64,000 nucleotides of DNA from Paramecium tetraurelia (Eukaryota > Ciliophora > Oligohymenophorea > Peniculida > Parameciidae), in NCBI RefSeq assembly GCF_000165425.1, contig NW_001798961.1, positions 1 through 64,000 of the forward strand. The letters are read 5' to 3'. Below the pieces are notes generated by a model. It saw only the letters and a list, made by a program, of their open reading frames with translations, made no database searches and was not told the DNA's origin. Made by a program: the position numbers and the translations under genes. Below are positions 1-13,200 of this stretch, in pieces. Every line of letters starts with the position of its first letter. The stretch's first letter is position 1.

Positions 1-47
1 CAAACCCATACCCAATCCCAACCCTATCCCCAAACCCAAACCCTAAT
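1..47. repeat. Telomeric repeat tract (C-rich strand at chromosome end)
   Basis: Short C3-C4 runs alternate with A/T spacers, including clean CCCCAA and CCCAAA units mixed with variants such as CCCATA, CCCAAT and CCCTAT. Paramecium telomeres are known mixtures of CCCCAA and CCCAAA units. The C-rich strand reading inward from base 1 is the expected orientation for a left chromosome end. The variants could be real telomerase misincorporation or sequencing error. Confidence 0.8.
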
Positions 48-1312
48 CAGAGGAAAGGGTGAGATTAAATCAATTTGTTTCTCACCCAATAATAATACAT
101 TAGCTATTAGCAGTGGACAATTTGTAAATTTATGGAATCTCAAAACTGGAAAGTAATTATGTAAATTAATTGGTCATTCAAGAATCTGTTTCTTCAGTGG
201 GGCTATCTCCTGTATAGTACGACATTAGCATCTGGTAGTTGGGATAACTCTATCCGTTTATGGGATGTTAAGACAGGATAATTAAAAAGCCGAATTATAT
301 GGTCATTCGCGTTATGTAATGTCAGTCAATTTCTCTCCTGATGGTACTACATTAGCATCTGGTAGTTGGGATAACTCTATCCGTTTATGGGATGTTAAGA
401 CAGGATAATAAAAAGCCAAATTAGATGGTCATGAAGATTTAGTTTTTTCAGTCAATTTCTCTCCTGATGGTACTACATTAGCATCTGGTAGCAGAGATAT
501 CTCTATCCGTTTATGGGATGTTAAGACAGGATAATAAAAAGCCAAATTAGATGGTCATTCATCAACAGTTTTATCAGTCAATTTCTCTCCTGATGGTACT
601 ACATTAGCATCTGGTAGTGGAGATAACTCTATCCGTTTATGGGATGTTAAGACAGGATAATAAAAAGCCAAATTAGATGGTCATTCGCATTATGTAAGAT
701 CAGTCAATTTCTCTCCTGATGGTACTACATTAGCATCTGGTAGTTGGGATAAGTCTATCCGTTTATGGGATGTTAAGACAGGATAATAAAAAGCCGAATT
801 ATATGGTCATTCGCGTTATGTAATGTCAGTCAATTTCTCTCCTGATGGTACTACATTAGCATCTGGTATTGCAGATAACTCTATCCGTTTATGGGATGTT
901 AAGACAGGATAATAAAAAGCCAAATTAGAGGGTCATTCAGATTCAGTTTGTTCTGTCAATTTCTCTCCTGATAGTACTACATTAGCATCTGGTAGTAATG
1001 ATAACTCTATCTGTTTATGGGATGTAAAGACATCTAAGGAAATGCTCCAATCTGATGAAGGCTACTAAGATCTGCTTGCCAAGTTTAGAATACCACTTCA
1101 GAATAGTTCCTTATTGCCTAATGGTATTTATTATACATTTATATATAGCCAATCCTTATTGTACAATTTTAAGAATATGTTAGAATCCTTTATTTTAAGC
1201 ATCAGGAACTTAAATCTTATAAGGACAATTCATAAGTCATTAAGGAATAGATTTAAAATCTTTGTATAAATCAAAAGGAAGTTGCTTTTTAGAAGATTTA
1301 ATGCAAAAGTGA
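48..1312 (+). CDS. WD40-repeat protein, 5' truncated by the telomere
   Basis: Reading TAA/TAG as Gln gives eight WD40 blades with cores such as [11 protein letters not shown] and [10 protein letters not shown], each followed by a G-H pair. The N-terminus is missing because the telomere starts immediately upstream. A 25-base intron (1124-1148, GTA...TAG) joins the repeats to a conserved-looking tail ending in [11 protein letters not shown] before the TGA at 1310-1312. Blades 1-2 (about 190-290) contain three single-base shifts that together restore frame, so the telomere-proximal part is damaged or misread while blades 3-8 are clean. WD40 propellers are scaffolds; no specific partner is suggested. 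It could be a broken gene left by alternative telomere addition. Confidence 0.8.
224..1030 (+). repeat. Tandem array of seven near-identical 126-base WD40 units
   Basis: The block attagcatctgg recurs at about 224, 350, 476, 602, 728, 854 and 980, a strict 126-base period (42 codons, one WD40 blade). The units are almost identical at the nucleotide level including silent positions. The only variable part is the short loop around the G-H pair. A diverged eighth unit lies at about 98. Such homogeneity points to recent expansion or gene conversion. Confidence 0.85.
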
Positions 1313-2064
1313 ATTTGAAATATTCAATTAAAATATTAATTATAATTTTAATAATTTGTTTTTTTTGTTTCAATCATAACCTTCATATTTTTCAAAAGTA
1401 TACATTTCAAGCAAATAATTGCATCTTTTTATATTCCTTTGAGCTAAGTTTCTAAATTGTCTGATTTACTTTTTACAGGTAAGTTTGATGCAAATCTTTT
1501 CAGAATCAGAATACCAAATTCAATCATCTAATTTTATGAAATTAATTATTTAGAAGTTTTAATAGTAATTAAATGACAATCTTGTAAATTTAAATTTTTT
1601 TCACACCTTATTGACTGAGCCCCACCCACAATAGTACGTACCAGGTTACTCTTCCTCTGGGCCGACCATATTACTAGTGCTGGTTAGGATGGCTGTTTAC
1701 GAAGGGACAGTAAAAACCAAACCCATATTAATTACGAGTGTTTTGCACAAGCCAATGGCTGATTTTAATTATCATAAATATTCGAGTTAAAGTTAGAAGT
1801 TACTCAAACTTGCATTTATATCAGTATGTCAGCAAGGTTGTCATTCGGTTAATGAAACTTCAGCGAAACAAGATTGAGAAATAATGAATGAGCACTACAA
1901 CAAGATTGTAATTATTGAAATAAGCATAACAACTTCAAAAATATGTGCTTTATTTATAAACTTAATTTTTAATTAGAACTGTTTTCAAAGGAATGATACA
2001 CATACTTCATTGAAAACTGACTCTGCATCTAAAACAAGTTAAGAAATTAGATAGGAATTATTTC
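1313..2064. other. Downstream of WD40 gene; unassigned
   Basis: The stretch from 1313 to about 1560 is AT-rich and holds nothing I recognise. From about 1560 to 1885 the GC content rises and two plus-strand frames lack TGA for about 90-100 codons each, so this may be an upstream exon of the unresolved region that follows. I found no RNA gene here. Confidence 0.4.
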
Positions 2065-4988
2065 ATGAAATAAACAAAAATTAACTGCAGTTAAGCAATC
2101 GATGATGATGCTAAATTTAAATAGAACCAACCATAGCAATAAATACATTAGTCTGAAAGTGGTTGTTGTAAATTTTTTTGCTACAGGAGAAATCTATGAA
2201 CATAGTCACCAATCCATAAAGTATTTTTCGCAACATTCTAAATACTTCTTAAAATAAAATTTTACTACTTTAGGGTAAAAGGAATGTAAACAGCTGAAAA
2301 GTTTATATGATTACAATATCGAACGATTCGTATTCAATATATCTCCCATAACATATTGGCAGTAATAAATGAAGTTCATCAAGTGTCACGTATCTCTTCA
2401 GGAGAGCTTATACAAATCAGAGTTATAAATGATAAATTAATTGCTAGCGGAAACAAATGTTATCATTAAACCCAGATAAATATCTGAGAGTTGGTAAAAT
2501 GCTGAATTGTAGTAATGACTTTTAAAATATCCATTATATATTTAATGACAGTTAGACATCAACGTGACTCATTTAATCTGAGCAAATTAAGTATCTCTTT
2601 TACATGCTGTGATACAAATTAGGAGGAAGAAACCCATTCATATATAAAATTGGACTAACATTTTTGCTATCAGCTAACTTACTCCGAGCTAGTATCAGAT
2701 GCTAATAATGTAATGCAACTGGAATGAATTTAAAATAGCATTTGTTATCTTAGCAATATATTTGAGGCATTTTTACGAATACTAAGGTTGTGTCTCCATC
2801 ATTCTAAATCCCTACATTAGAACAAACATTACAATGGTTGGAGAAAACAGTGGATGGCTAGCTGCAAAATAAAAAGTATACATAGAGTCTAAAAGTTGGG
2901 ATATGTATATCGATTTGAATAAAATTGTTTATAATAAGTAGAGCAATTATATTGCACAAGGGTTTGAACAAATGATAAAAATGAATACCATTTCTGAGCA
3001 ACCAACATAATCATCCAGTAATTCGCTATTAGATTATATTTGTCTGTTATAGGAAATTTAGTGTCGCATATAGCAAAATAAAAGGTTACATCAGGAGAGA
3101 AATGAAGTAAGCAACGAAAAATAGTCTACAAGTTCTAATTGATCTTACAAAGTGAAAAATCCCTTAAGCGTTGGGTACATCTAAAAGTATTTCAAACAAG
3201 TAACTTCAATATATATATATAGTGCAACTTGAATTAGAATCTATGAATGTGATGCAATAACTCGTTAACTCTACACCAAACATCAATATTAGAAATGTGA
3301 GAGCTCTTCTTTTATTCAGTCAATAATAAGCAGCTTTCGAGACCCATAACCTTATTAATTATATTTAAAAGGCATGCAAAATAGTTCAGGAAAAAGGACT
3401 TTAAGATAATTATGGATCAATTTTAATATAAATTTCAATCATAACTTTTTAGTAATTGTTCAAGCACATTGCATGTTTATTTGTTAATCGATAAATGTAT
3501 TCATTAATATTACATGCAGAACATCTAGTTATAAGAAAATTTTGCTTTACTTTTGAAACTTCAGATAATATTTGTTTCATATTTACTATAAGAATTTTTG
3601 TCTGTGTGCATAGAATGGGTGTATGAATCACAATAGTGTCATAATAACTCTTTAAAGAACTGATTTGCATATCATAATATAGAAATGAATAATCTATCAC
3701 TATCTAAAACCTGATTAACAAATTGTTAGTAAAATTTAAACAAGGATTTGTTTCTATGTGAATTAACAGAACACCTATTTGTGTAGTAAGATGAAGCCTT
3801 TTATAATTATTGCAGCAGTGCTATCAACAATAATTAGCAAAATAACCACATGATTTAAACAGTTCAATGTTTGGAATTGTGCTGAAAAAAAAGCGAAGCA
3901 ATAACCAAGTAGAAAATTACATCATATTTCGTTAACAAGAAATAGATGCTAATAATTTTTAATCAAAACAGTGAATCAAAGTTTACTACACAACATTCAA
4001 AAAACTTTGCATATTTCTCCCATGCATTAGTGTTTGGTTGTGTGTAATTCATGCACCAAATGCAATATGCAAACTTGAATGAAAATAAGCTTCTAAAAAT
4101 TGGAAAAATAAATAATGCGTCAATTTATTTCCGAAGGTCGGATTATTACGATTAATTAATAGCAATAGCACTAAATAGGCCCAACTATCAGCTTCAAGAA
4201 AATTCTATTATTAATAGAATAATAGCTAGTGTTACAAAGTATATATGAATTATAATAATATAAACATTATTCAATTTACATTTGAAATTTAGAACATTTG
4301 ATTAAGCATATTGGTGAATCATAAAAAATTCTAGTTAGCTTAGAAGTTAAACAGATTTTGCATTTCTATTCTATAGCATAAAAATAAATTAGTACGAAGG
4401 CTATGTGGTAGATATACTACACGATGGATCAGATATTGACGATCAGTGTGCTCTAACAAAGTCAGCAGCACATAATGAAAAAGTGGCAGTATTTCTGTAT
4501 GTTTCTTACAAGAATTTTATTTCTTTAGAGAAGCTTACATCTGAAAAGGTTCACATCCAGTTGAATCAGTAAATACTCCCATCTATGTCCTCTTTTATAA
4601 ATTTAGTTTGTAAGTTTGGAATCTTGAGATTTACAACTGACATTAGAAATGAGAGGTTAACCAAAGCACATTAATATTAGACTCTCTCAAAGTAGAAGGA
4701 AAATAGATATAGATTTAATAATAGGTTGTCACGGTAACTTTAAGATTTATGATTATATAACCAGTTATAAATGAAGTACAACAAGAGTCATATGTCTCTC
4801 TAGAACTTCTGATACTAATAAGTGAAAATTGCTAAATCAGGATTAATAAACTCATCTGGATATTAAAGTTTTGGGCTTACAAAAGTCTTGAACGAGTACA
4901 ATTTAATCTCAGCGAGGCAATCTATTGTTAAAGCTTCCTCATATTTGTAATTTTTAACATTCTTAAAATGCATATTTCAAATTTTTGA
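2065..4988 (+). CDS. Probable coding region, exon structure unresolved (possible pseudogene)
   Basis: I do not recognise the product. Plus-strand stretches without TGA tile the region in different frames: 2069-2515, 2582-3139, 3156-3623, 3886-4245 and 4731-4988, mostly 80-190 codons long. One junction is convincing: an intron at 2162-2186 (25 bases, ends CAG) joins two frames smoothly. Others need frame changes without a canonical GTA...TAG intron, and one in-frame TGA (3624) has no clear intron over it. GC content is higher than in the window's intergenic DNA. Either this is a multi-exon gene I cannot parse or a decaying subtelomeric gene. Because TAA/TAG read as Gln, AT-rich DNA easily looks coding, so confidence is low. 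Confidence 0.3.
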
Positions 4989-5689
4989 TGGAATAGCCTT
5001 AGTTCAAGTCCATTGTTAATTGCATCTCTGAACTTCAAAGTTCATTTTTTTTTTATGAATGGCCCAATTATACTATTAGGGTCTTATATAGAACTTTAAC
5101 ATGCTAAATTCTAACAAAAATTAATAATATTAATTTACTTTCAATTCATTAATAAATTTCGCGTAAGTCTTTTATCAAGTATAAGTATTTTGGCTAAAAA
5201 TGTTGATTTTTCAGATTACATAAACTAAAGTTCTGGAATTATTAACTTAAGTAATCATAAATTATGATTAATAAAAATGATATTCTCAAGTTTAATTTAT
5301 GTTCATTGAGACTAATTTCATTAATCTTAAGATAGAAAAAAAATTGCGAATTAAAAAGGTTGATTATTTTATATATATAAATTTCATTCTTCTTGTTTCT
5401 CTAAAACTTCTCTTAAAATCTAAAAATATTAAGACGACTGCTCCAAGGAACTTTTATATCGCCAAGGAAATCCAGAATAATGTAACTGAGCAACATTAAA
5501 AATTTAATCCTCTGATTTTCCTTCATGGATACAACACAAAACAAATTCATGGAATCCCTGGGATATTTAGCTTACCAATTGTTTAAATATTTTCTAAACA
5601 CCTTTTAAAACATTGGTTACAAATAAAATGGGCATTGTTTTGATATGCAACAATTTTGTTGCCAAACCTATTCTTTTGCATTCCTAAAT
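4989..5689. other. No confident gene
   Basis: AT-rich. A plus-strand ATG at 5299 opens about 115 codons before TGA, with a hydrophobic early part, but it shows no motif or intron support. The stretch lies where the 3' part of the decayed MRC1-like copy (minus strand) would be expected. Beyond 5690 I could not follow similarity with confidence. Confidence 0.3.
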
Positions 5690-5985
5690 TAATACGTCCA
5701 TTGTTAATGGAATAACAAGAATTTTTATTCTAAGTTTGTGATTTTTGTTACAATTTTAATTATAACTTTTCTGAATTCTTTATATTTATCACTTCTTAGG
5801 TATAACTCTGATCACTAATTTAAATAAATCAGGTAATTCTGCCTACAACACACCCTTTTATTATTCTTCCATTTCTTCTTCAGAATTTTTGGCCCATATT
5901 AGTTTTCCTTGTATTGGATAATTGGAGCAGATACTTAAAGAACTGAATTAGATTGTTTTCAATTGATAGAAACATCTTTATTTAA
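5690..5985 (-). pseudogene. Decayed 5' end of an MRC1/claspin-like gene
   Basis: Read on the minus strand, this segment matches the start of the intact gene at 61755 base for base over long runs. Shared runs include gtatctgctccaatta, a GGGCCAAAA block, gaataataaaagg and aaattagtgatca. The leader upstream of the start codon is also shared (aataattaaataaagat). The start codon is lost, with small indels and in-frame TGAs after the first 40 or so codons. The match fades below about 5690. It sits directly downstream of the GRD-Y gene, the same order as in the other copy. Confidence 0.8.
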
Positions 5986-6010
5986 TTATTTCTCTAAATT
6001 GTATAAATAG

Positions 6011-6500
6011 TCATTTTTTATAGTGTAAGCTAGTTAATTTTCTAATCTACAAATATGGATCCTCTACTTATTTTGAGTAATAAAGCCTTTTTGTAATTGA
6101 TTATGTTTTTGAAAATGATTATAACATAGTAGAACTATCACGGGTATTACATCTTATTTTAGTATCATAACCTCTTAAATTCGAAATGAAATTCTTTTTC
6201 ATTCCTATTGAAACTGAAAATCCTCCCTCATCATAGCTTCAAATAGTTGACCTTATACCTAATATATCCATCTCTTCCACTTCCATTATTTCTATATCTG
6301 TTAATCTTTGAATCTATGCAAGGAGCAGGTGATGCTTGATATCTCCGATTAGGGTATGAACCACTCTCTGGACGGACAGCTTACATTTAATTTGATTTCC
6401 AAAATCCACCATTGAAATTACTCACATAAGTGTCCCTGCCTGTTCCATCAACCAGATAGTTACTCAACTTTGTATTGTTCATAACAGATTTTAAATACAT
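6011..6500 (-). CDS. Small protein with two GRD-Y motifs (155 aa), unknown function
   Basis: Two exons on the minus strand, with a 22-base intron at 6237-6258 (GTA...AAG), give 155 residues ending at TGA 6011-6013. The protein carries two related motifs, DGTGRDTYVSNFNGGF (about residues 17-32) and NGSGRDGYISYDEGGF (about 84-99). The second motif is only completed after splicing, which supports the AAG-ending intron. The first ATG at 6500 is used; the in-frame ATG at 6482 would shorten it by six residues. The repeated G-R-D-x-Y...G-G-F pattern reminds me of short ciliary or cytoskeletal proteins, but I cannot name the family. A decayed copy lies at 61575-61704. Confidence 0.75.
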
Positions 6501-7272
6501 TAATATTTTATTAACTTTATTTTATATTTATTACTTATAATTGGTTCTTTAAATACTCATTTTTTGGATGTTAAAGAAGTAGTAAGTATTTTGAATAACT
6601 TAACCAAAGATAAATCTACTTTGAATCATTTTGGTAAATAAATAACCTTTTGATTATAATTAAATTATTTGAGTACTTCATTTGTTGAAATAATTCAAGT
6701 AATTTATTTATTATCAATTTAATAAGGTTGAAAATTATTTCAAATGTCCTATATTTTCCTTACGCACTCTCCCAATTCTTAAATAATTTGATTGTTATGC
6801 TTTTGCCTAGCCATCATAAATTAACATAAAGAAAGAACAATCTTAAGAAACCTACAAAAATAAACTATAATTTATGAGGATGTAAAAATTTGTTTTATAA
6901 TGGGTATGTAACAAGTGAACCAATATTCGACAGTTTAGAATACAATGCTCGAAGCCACTTTACAATGAATACTACAGATCAAGCATGATAATTTTCCTCA
7001 TATTTATAATCATTATTTTGAGGGGAGTTAGATTTTTAACTATAAATTGAGAAGGAAAATGCAGTTTTAATTACCATCTAGAAAAACTTGTCATTTGAAG
7101 TGTTTATATAATAATATAATTTTGAAATGCCTATAAAAAGTTTAATGATGGTAAATTCAAAATAAATTATAGATTATTCAAATAAACCTAAGAAAGAAAG
7201 GGCGATAATAATATTTAAATAATACAACCTCTTTAACGATATTTGGATTAATACCTTATAATAATAAATAAC
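6501..7272. other. Intergenic, nothing recognised
   Basis: AT-rich spacer between the 3' end of the large membrane-protein gene and the GRD-Y gene, both on the minus strand. It should contain the GRD-Y promoter and the terminator of the upstream gene. No open frame of interest, RNA gene or repeat was seen. Confidence 0.5.
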
Positions 7273-10200
7273 TCAATTTTTTGATAAGGTGATTATTTTG
7301 CTACTTTCTTTTGGAGTGGATCTGAATATATCAGGCGAACCTTGTATTTATGAGATTAATTAAAAGAAAGAGTTTTTTTAATCATCTAATTAATCTAATA
7401 AATAAGATTATTAATTTTAAGTATTTTTCGCTGGACTTAATTTTTAAGTTGTTGAATATAAATTTTAGATATGAGATGAGTCAATCCTAGTTCGAATTGG
7501 TAATTCAAATCTATTGGTTCTAATAGGAATTTATAATAATAAATACCTTCTACATTGAATTATAAGCCTTGCCTATGGAATTAAATAATCTTTAATTTTT
7601 GCAAATCTTTCTTTGATTCTAGCCTTTTGCTATTTTTTACTTTTAAATAAATTTTAGTTGAAATTTGATTAAACCAAATTAGGAAATTTTTTTATAATAA
7701 GTTCTATGAGTTTGTCAATTTAATCGTTCAGCCTATTAAAATAAGCAAATAATATTTAAACAAAAATTTTAAAGATAAAAAATGTATTTATCATACCAAT
7801 AATGAAATAACATGGCCAAATTATTTCAACTAAATTTGATTCTTGAGCTAAAAATATTTAACTAGCTAAAATAATAGAGACAGCACAGATAATAATTGCT
7901 TCTCTATCTAATTAATTCATTTTTCCTGTATAATAGGGTTAAAGAGAGTGAGCCAAAAAAATGTAGCCTGACAAACTTAAAAAAACTAATGATGCTTTAA
8001 TAGGTATATGATCTTCATAGTATGCTAATACTACTATTATTAATTCTTTTTACAAAATTTTAACAATTTCCCAAAAATATGCCTTTTATTTGTACTCATT
8101 ATAAAGATATCCCCAAATTTATCTGATATGAGATTTATCTAAACAAGTTTTATTAATTTTGAGTTTGTAAAAAAAATAAACTGGAAAAAATAAAGCAAAT
8201 ATAATTATCAAAGGTAAGCAAAATATAAGAACCCAGAAAAGATGATTTTTTGTATCATATCTATAAGCAACATTTCCTTATATCCAAAGATCATTACAAA
8301 TTCTTCTATAAGAGAGCAAAGAAATTAAACCTCCAACTAAATTTGGTTGCATGTATAAGAAAATATACAAAAGTGGAGTTGAAATAAATGAAAATCTATA
8401 TCTTACAATTTTGATCAATATAGCTAAGCATCCAAAAAAGAAAAAAACTCCTAAAAATGATGCTGCAGTAACTAAACTCCAGATAATTCTAAAATATATT
8501 ATTAAAATATCAGATAGATTAATTAAAAAACAATCAAATGAATAAGCCATAGAATCAACAGGATTGCCAATGTTTTAAACCACTGATGTCAGAGCAGTAG
8601 GAACTTAAAGCTAAAAAGTTGCAATAGTAGATATTATTTAAAAATAGTTTGTAAAAACTTTTATTTAAATTGCTGATGAAACTTTAGTATTCAAATAATT
8701 ATTTTTAAAAGATTTCAGTCTTATCCCTAAGATCAATTCTTCAATGCTTCTGATATTACCCAATACAGATATTAGAATAGAAATAAGAGTCCAAATGCTA
8801 ATTAGACTAATAGTTAACACATTATCAACTATTTGATCGCAATTTCCACATTGATAAGCAGAGCTTACTGAATAGGATCCATCACCTCTTATATTATATA
8901 AATCACATTACTCACATAAGGCCCCAATATGACCTTAAGAACAAGATTAATCTCCAGATTACCATCCACCTCTGCAATTTTTCCCTTCATGATAACACTG
9001 CTCAATTTGATCACTGTAGTAATATGCTCTCCAATATTCTTATTTCAGCTCAATCATAGAGCTTTTAATAGATTCCATCTTTTAATCATCTATATAATTG
9101 CATTTTTAAGCATTGATTTATACAGAATATTATGAAAGCTATGGATCACAATAAGAACAACTACCAGAAGTTGTATTCAAGTATTCTCCTAATTGACATT
9201 TAAATGTTTTTATGTCTACAACCAAGTCATAATCTGTTATGAAACTGTTTATTTAATATGGTGGTTTGGCATCGAATTAAGGAATTTTAATCATATTACA
9301 ATTGATTTTTAATCTTAAAACAACATTTTCATTGATTAAAGGATGAAAATTTATAATTAGATTATCTAAATTAAAATCTTAAGATGTTTAGTTGAATTCT
9401 ACTTTTTATTAGGATAATGTAGCTGGAAATGTTGTTATAATAGTGTTGTTGGTGAGATCTAGAACATCATGTGAGATAGTACAGAAAGAATCTGTTAACT
9501 TTTTCATTTGTTGTTGGTAGATATTCAATGGAATGATACGAAAGGTCAAATTATATGGAATAAATACAGAATTCTCTAAATCAAAGTATTAATAGGATGA
9601 AACAGAAATTCCTGATGGATATGTTAGAAAATTTGCCTTTTATGCATATCCTAAAATTTTATAAGGCTGAATTTCGATTTTTTCTATGACTTTTGTTGAA
9701 TTAGCCAGTATTTACTTCTTTTTTAAGAGAGTTTTCCCAGCATCAGTTGAAATAGTTAATGAGCGGGGACTTTCAAAAACATCCTCACCAAATTTTGTTG
9801 AAGTATTGTTGAATATAATCACATCCAACTACTTTGTCTATTGGATAGATTATTAATTAAGAAATAATCCTCCAACTATCTGAGCTTTATTTTCAATAAT
9901 AAAACTATCAAATATACACAAAGTAGCACTTTTAGAATAATAGTAAATAGCACCTCCAACAATAGCAGAATTGTTTTAAAATCTACAATTCTGAATCATA
10001 ACTTAAGTATCAATTACGAAAAGAGATCCACCAAATATAGCACTATTATTTAAAAATAAACTATCAATAATTTTTACTTGATGATTCTATTATAATGCTA
10101 ACTTTGTATAATCATGCTATTATAATTATCTGCCATTTGAATTAATAGGTAAAACTTCAGGCTTCAAAATACTTTCATTCCAATAACTCATTATTGATAA

Positions 10201-13200
10201 ACAACCTGTATATCCACAAAAACTATTTATAATCTTAATATTTTAAAAAAGAATATTATGTTATTTAATCTAATTAATATTTAGAATACTTATTAATCCA
10301 TTTAAACACCTAGTGCAATTGATAGAATGAAAGTCGAAAAATTACGCTTTTATTTTATGATTCTCATTTATATCTTCAATCTGAATTAAGCTAAAATTAT
10401 TATTTTCTCTATCATAAATCTTCTTCAAATTGCATAGATATTATAATTTATGCTAAGAAGTATCTGATTCATTTAAATTTATCGAAAAAGTCAACTTTTC
10501 TTTAGGTTTGCAAATTAATGATTCAGGAAAGTCATAATTTTATGTAGAGCAAGAATTTTCAGAATAATTTTGATAGTTTTCAAATTCGCTTATGTTTAAT
10601 AAAGTTAAATTCCTAAGTGAGATTTCTCCGCTAAGAGCTAGTTATTAGAAATGCATAATTACAATTTTTCAAGCTAATTTTTATCATAGATGCATCAAAA
10701 AAAGAAGAATTTATTACACGAATATTCTCTAAAACAGCGTTGTTAGCATCCTCAATTTGAATTAGGCTTTATATGTGTATTGAATAGAAGTTGCAATCCA
10801 CAATATTAATGTTCCCATATTTTATCATTATTATAGGATTGTTGCTTCGAAGTGAATCAATCTCCAATTCTGTTGGGAATTCTAACTATTTTAAGTATTC
10901 AATAAATCCTATTTAAGTTGAAGTAAAGTATATTTCAGTTAAATTAATATCTAATTTAAAATTTTCCAAATTTAATATGGTATAGGATAGGAATGTATTT
11001 TATATTGAAAAGCAATTAGAAACCTATAAACTCTTCATTGAAATAAAATTATACTAAGATGATGGTATAATATAAAGCCCTCCCCCTTCTCTTCTACTAT
11101 AACACTTTTCAAATATAGTATTAGCTACTATTAATCTTAATGTTGCTAAGTATGCATCAATATATATGCAACCGCCTACTGAATAGGAAGAACTTGATAA
11201 GGATGCTTAAGAATTTGAAAATTATGAATCTTCTATATTTATAGTGCTTGTACCATACGTAATAAAACTAAATCCTCCACCTTAATAAGATTTGGAGTTT
11301 TAGACTATTACTTTATTAATATTAATGTTAGATGCAATTAAAATTCCATTCCCACTTTTTGAATTAATAGGAAAAGCAACTTTTATAGCTTATTCTTTTA
11401 CTTAATTGAATATTAACAGATTTTTACTCAATTAAGAAAAAGTTATAATATTACTATTATAAAAAGATGAGTTCGTTATCATAATAGAGACAGCTTTAAT
11501 TTACATAATCGAATCAGTAGAGTTAGTAACAAGATTATAAATAAAGACTGAATTGGCTATTTAAATTTCTCCTTATTATAAGTAAATAAACAATGTTGAT
11601 GCTGATAATTTAGATGTATCTTAGAAATAAGAATTTAAGTGGTTCTTTTAAAAGGAAACATTGTAAAAAAGTAAAGAGGAATTTTATTCTGATTTAATAG
11701 ATATAAGCGATGTTGCTCCGTTTGCTCTTTTAATTATCAGCATATTTGAATCAAAGATTGAATCCTTAATAATTACATATTAATTTTATGTTTTTTCCAT
11801 CAAATCAAATCCTCTAAATATAATAAATGGATAATCATAGGTTATACTGGAATTCAGGTGTAAATTGTGAATTGTTATATTTTCAAAAAATCCAAAATAC
11901 AAGTAATAAGACAATTAATATTTTGCATAATTATTTGCACAATCTAAAGAAGGATGCAAAGTTTTGAAATAATACTAATCCATTTAAATCAAATAGAATG
12001 TATTAATTTACAAAACTTTAGAATTCATAACTGACATTTCAGGTAATCCATATCCTCTCAAAATCTCAAAATCATTAAAAGTGCAGTACTAGCATTCGAT
12101 ATAAATGCTTGATTGATTATAAAATAATTGAATCGGCATGATGTCATTTGTATATGTGCAATTCTTTAAGTAAAAGAACTCTATTTTTGCATTTAACATG
12201 AATTTTTCTCTTAACCTAATAATTTAGAAAAATGATTATGCTCGGTTATATTATACGTTTTCTCTTTTACACTAAATAACAAATACATTCTCTTATTCAG
12301 ATTTGGATAAATCAGAGATTTAATTTTGGATATTATTACTAAATAATGTACTATCTATTAATTAGAGATCTAATATTTTAATATTTTAGATCTAAATGAT
12401 ATTAGACTAATAGAAGTAAGATTATTAGATAAATTAACTATCAATAATATTTATATTCTAGGTTTAAAAGATAGTTGCTCCAATTATTTAGAAGATAGAT
12501 GATTAATTAGCAACACTAACAAAATTAAGGTAAATATTATCGACAAAAATACTACCACATTCTTCATTTGATTCTCCAATTGTCTTAAATAGAAAAGAAT
12601 TATAAAATTGAGATTTATAAACAGAAACTTCATTTATTATTAAAGAGCTGTTGGTGTTATTTAATTTTGGGTACAAATAAAATAAACTGGAATTTTGAAA
12701 ATTAACATATGTAATTAAAATTCTATTTAAGTAAATTTAACAGTTTTTGGTAACTTAATCAAAAATTGTTGAATTAATTATATTTAGATTTCTAATTTCC
12801 AGATTAGTTAAATTAAGATTTTACATATATGGATTGGTTGCAAATTATTTGATAGAATTTATGACACAATTTCTCAATACAACTTAATTCGCATTAATGA
12901 AATCAAACATAATTGATGTATCAAATTAAATAATTTCAAATGTAATTGATGTAAATCCGATTATATTAAGTGATGTCATTTGCAGTGTGGTTTAATTAGT
13001 GCTTCCAATAATTTTTAGACTAATTGCAACAATTTACTTATAAACATCAAATATTCTAGATTATAAGGTTTAATAATCTTTAATTAAGCATTTCGGCTCA
13101 CTGCCTTAAATCAAAGTAAACTCAAATTCAACTTCCCTTATTTAGCTATCATCTAAATATCGAATGATATCTATTGAAAATAACTCCAAATATTGGAGAG

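Noticed and set aside
224-1030. Regular 126-base direct repeats resembling a CRISPR array
   Set aside because: The repeats encode WD40 blades in frame, the 'spacers' are loop codons, and the genome is eukaryotic.
1620-1720. GC-richer patch considered as a 5S rRNA or other structural RNA gene
   Set aside because: I could not align it to known 5S or SRP features from memory, and two frames are open through it.
3449-3700. Minus-strand standard-code ORF of 83 codons
   Set aside because: With the ciliate code it extends only modestly before TGA, has no motif, and lies opposite plus-strand blocks with better continuity. Treated as a shadow.
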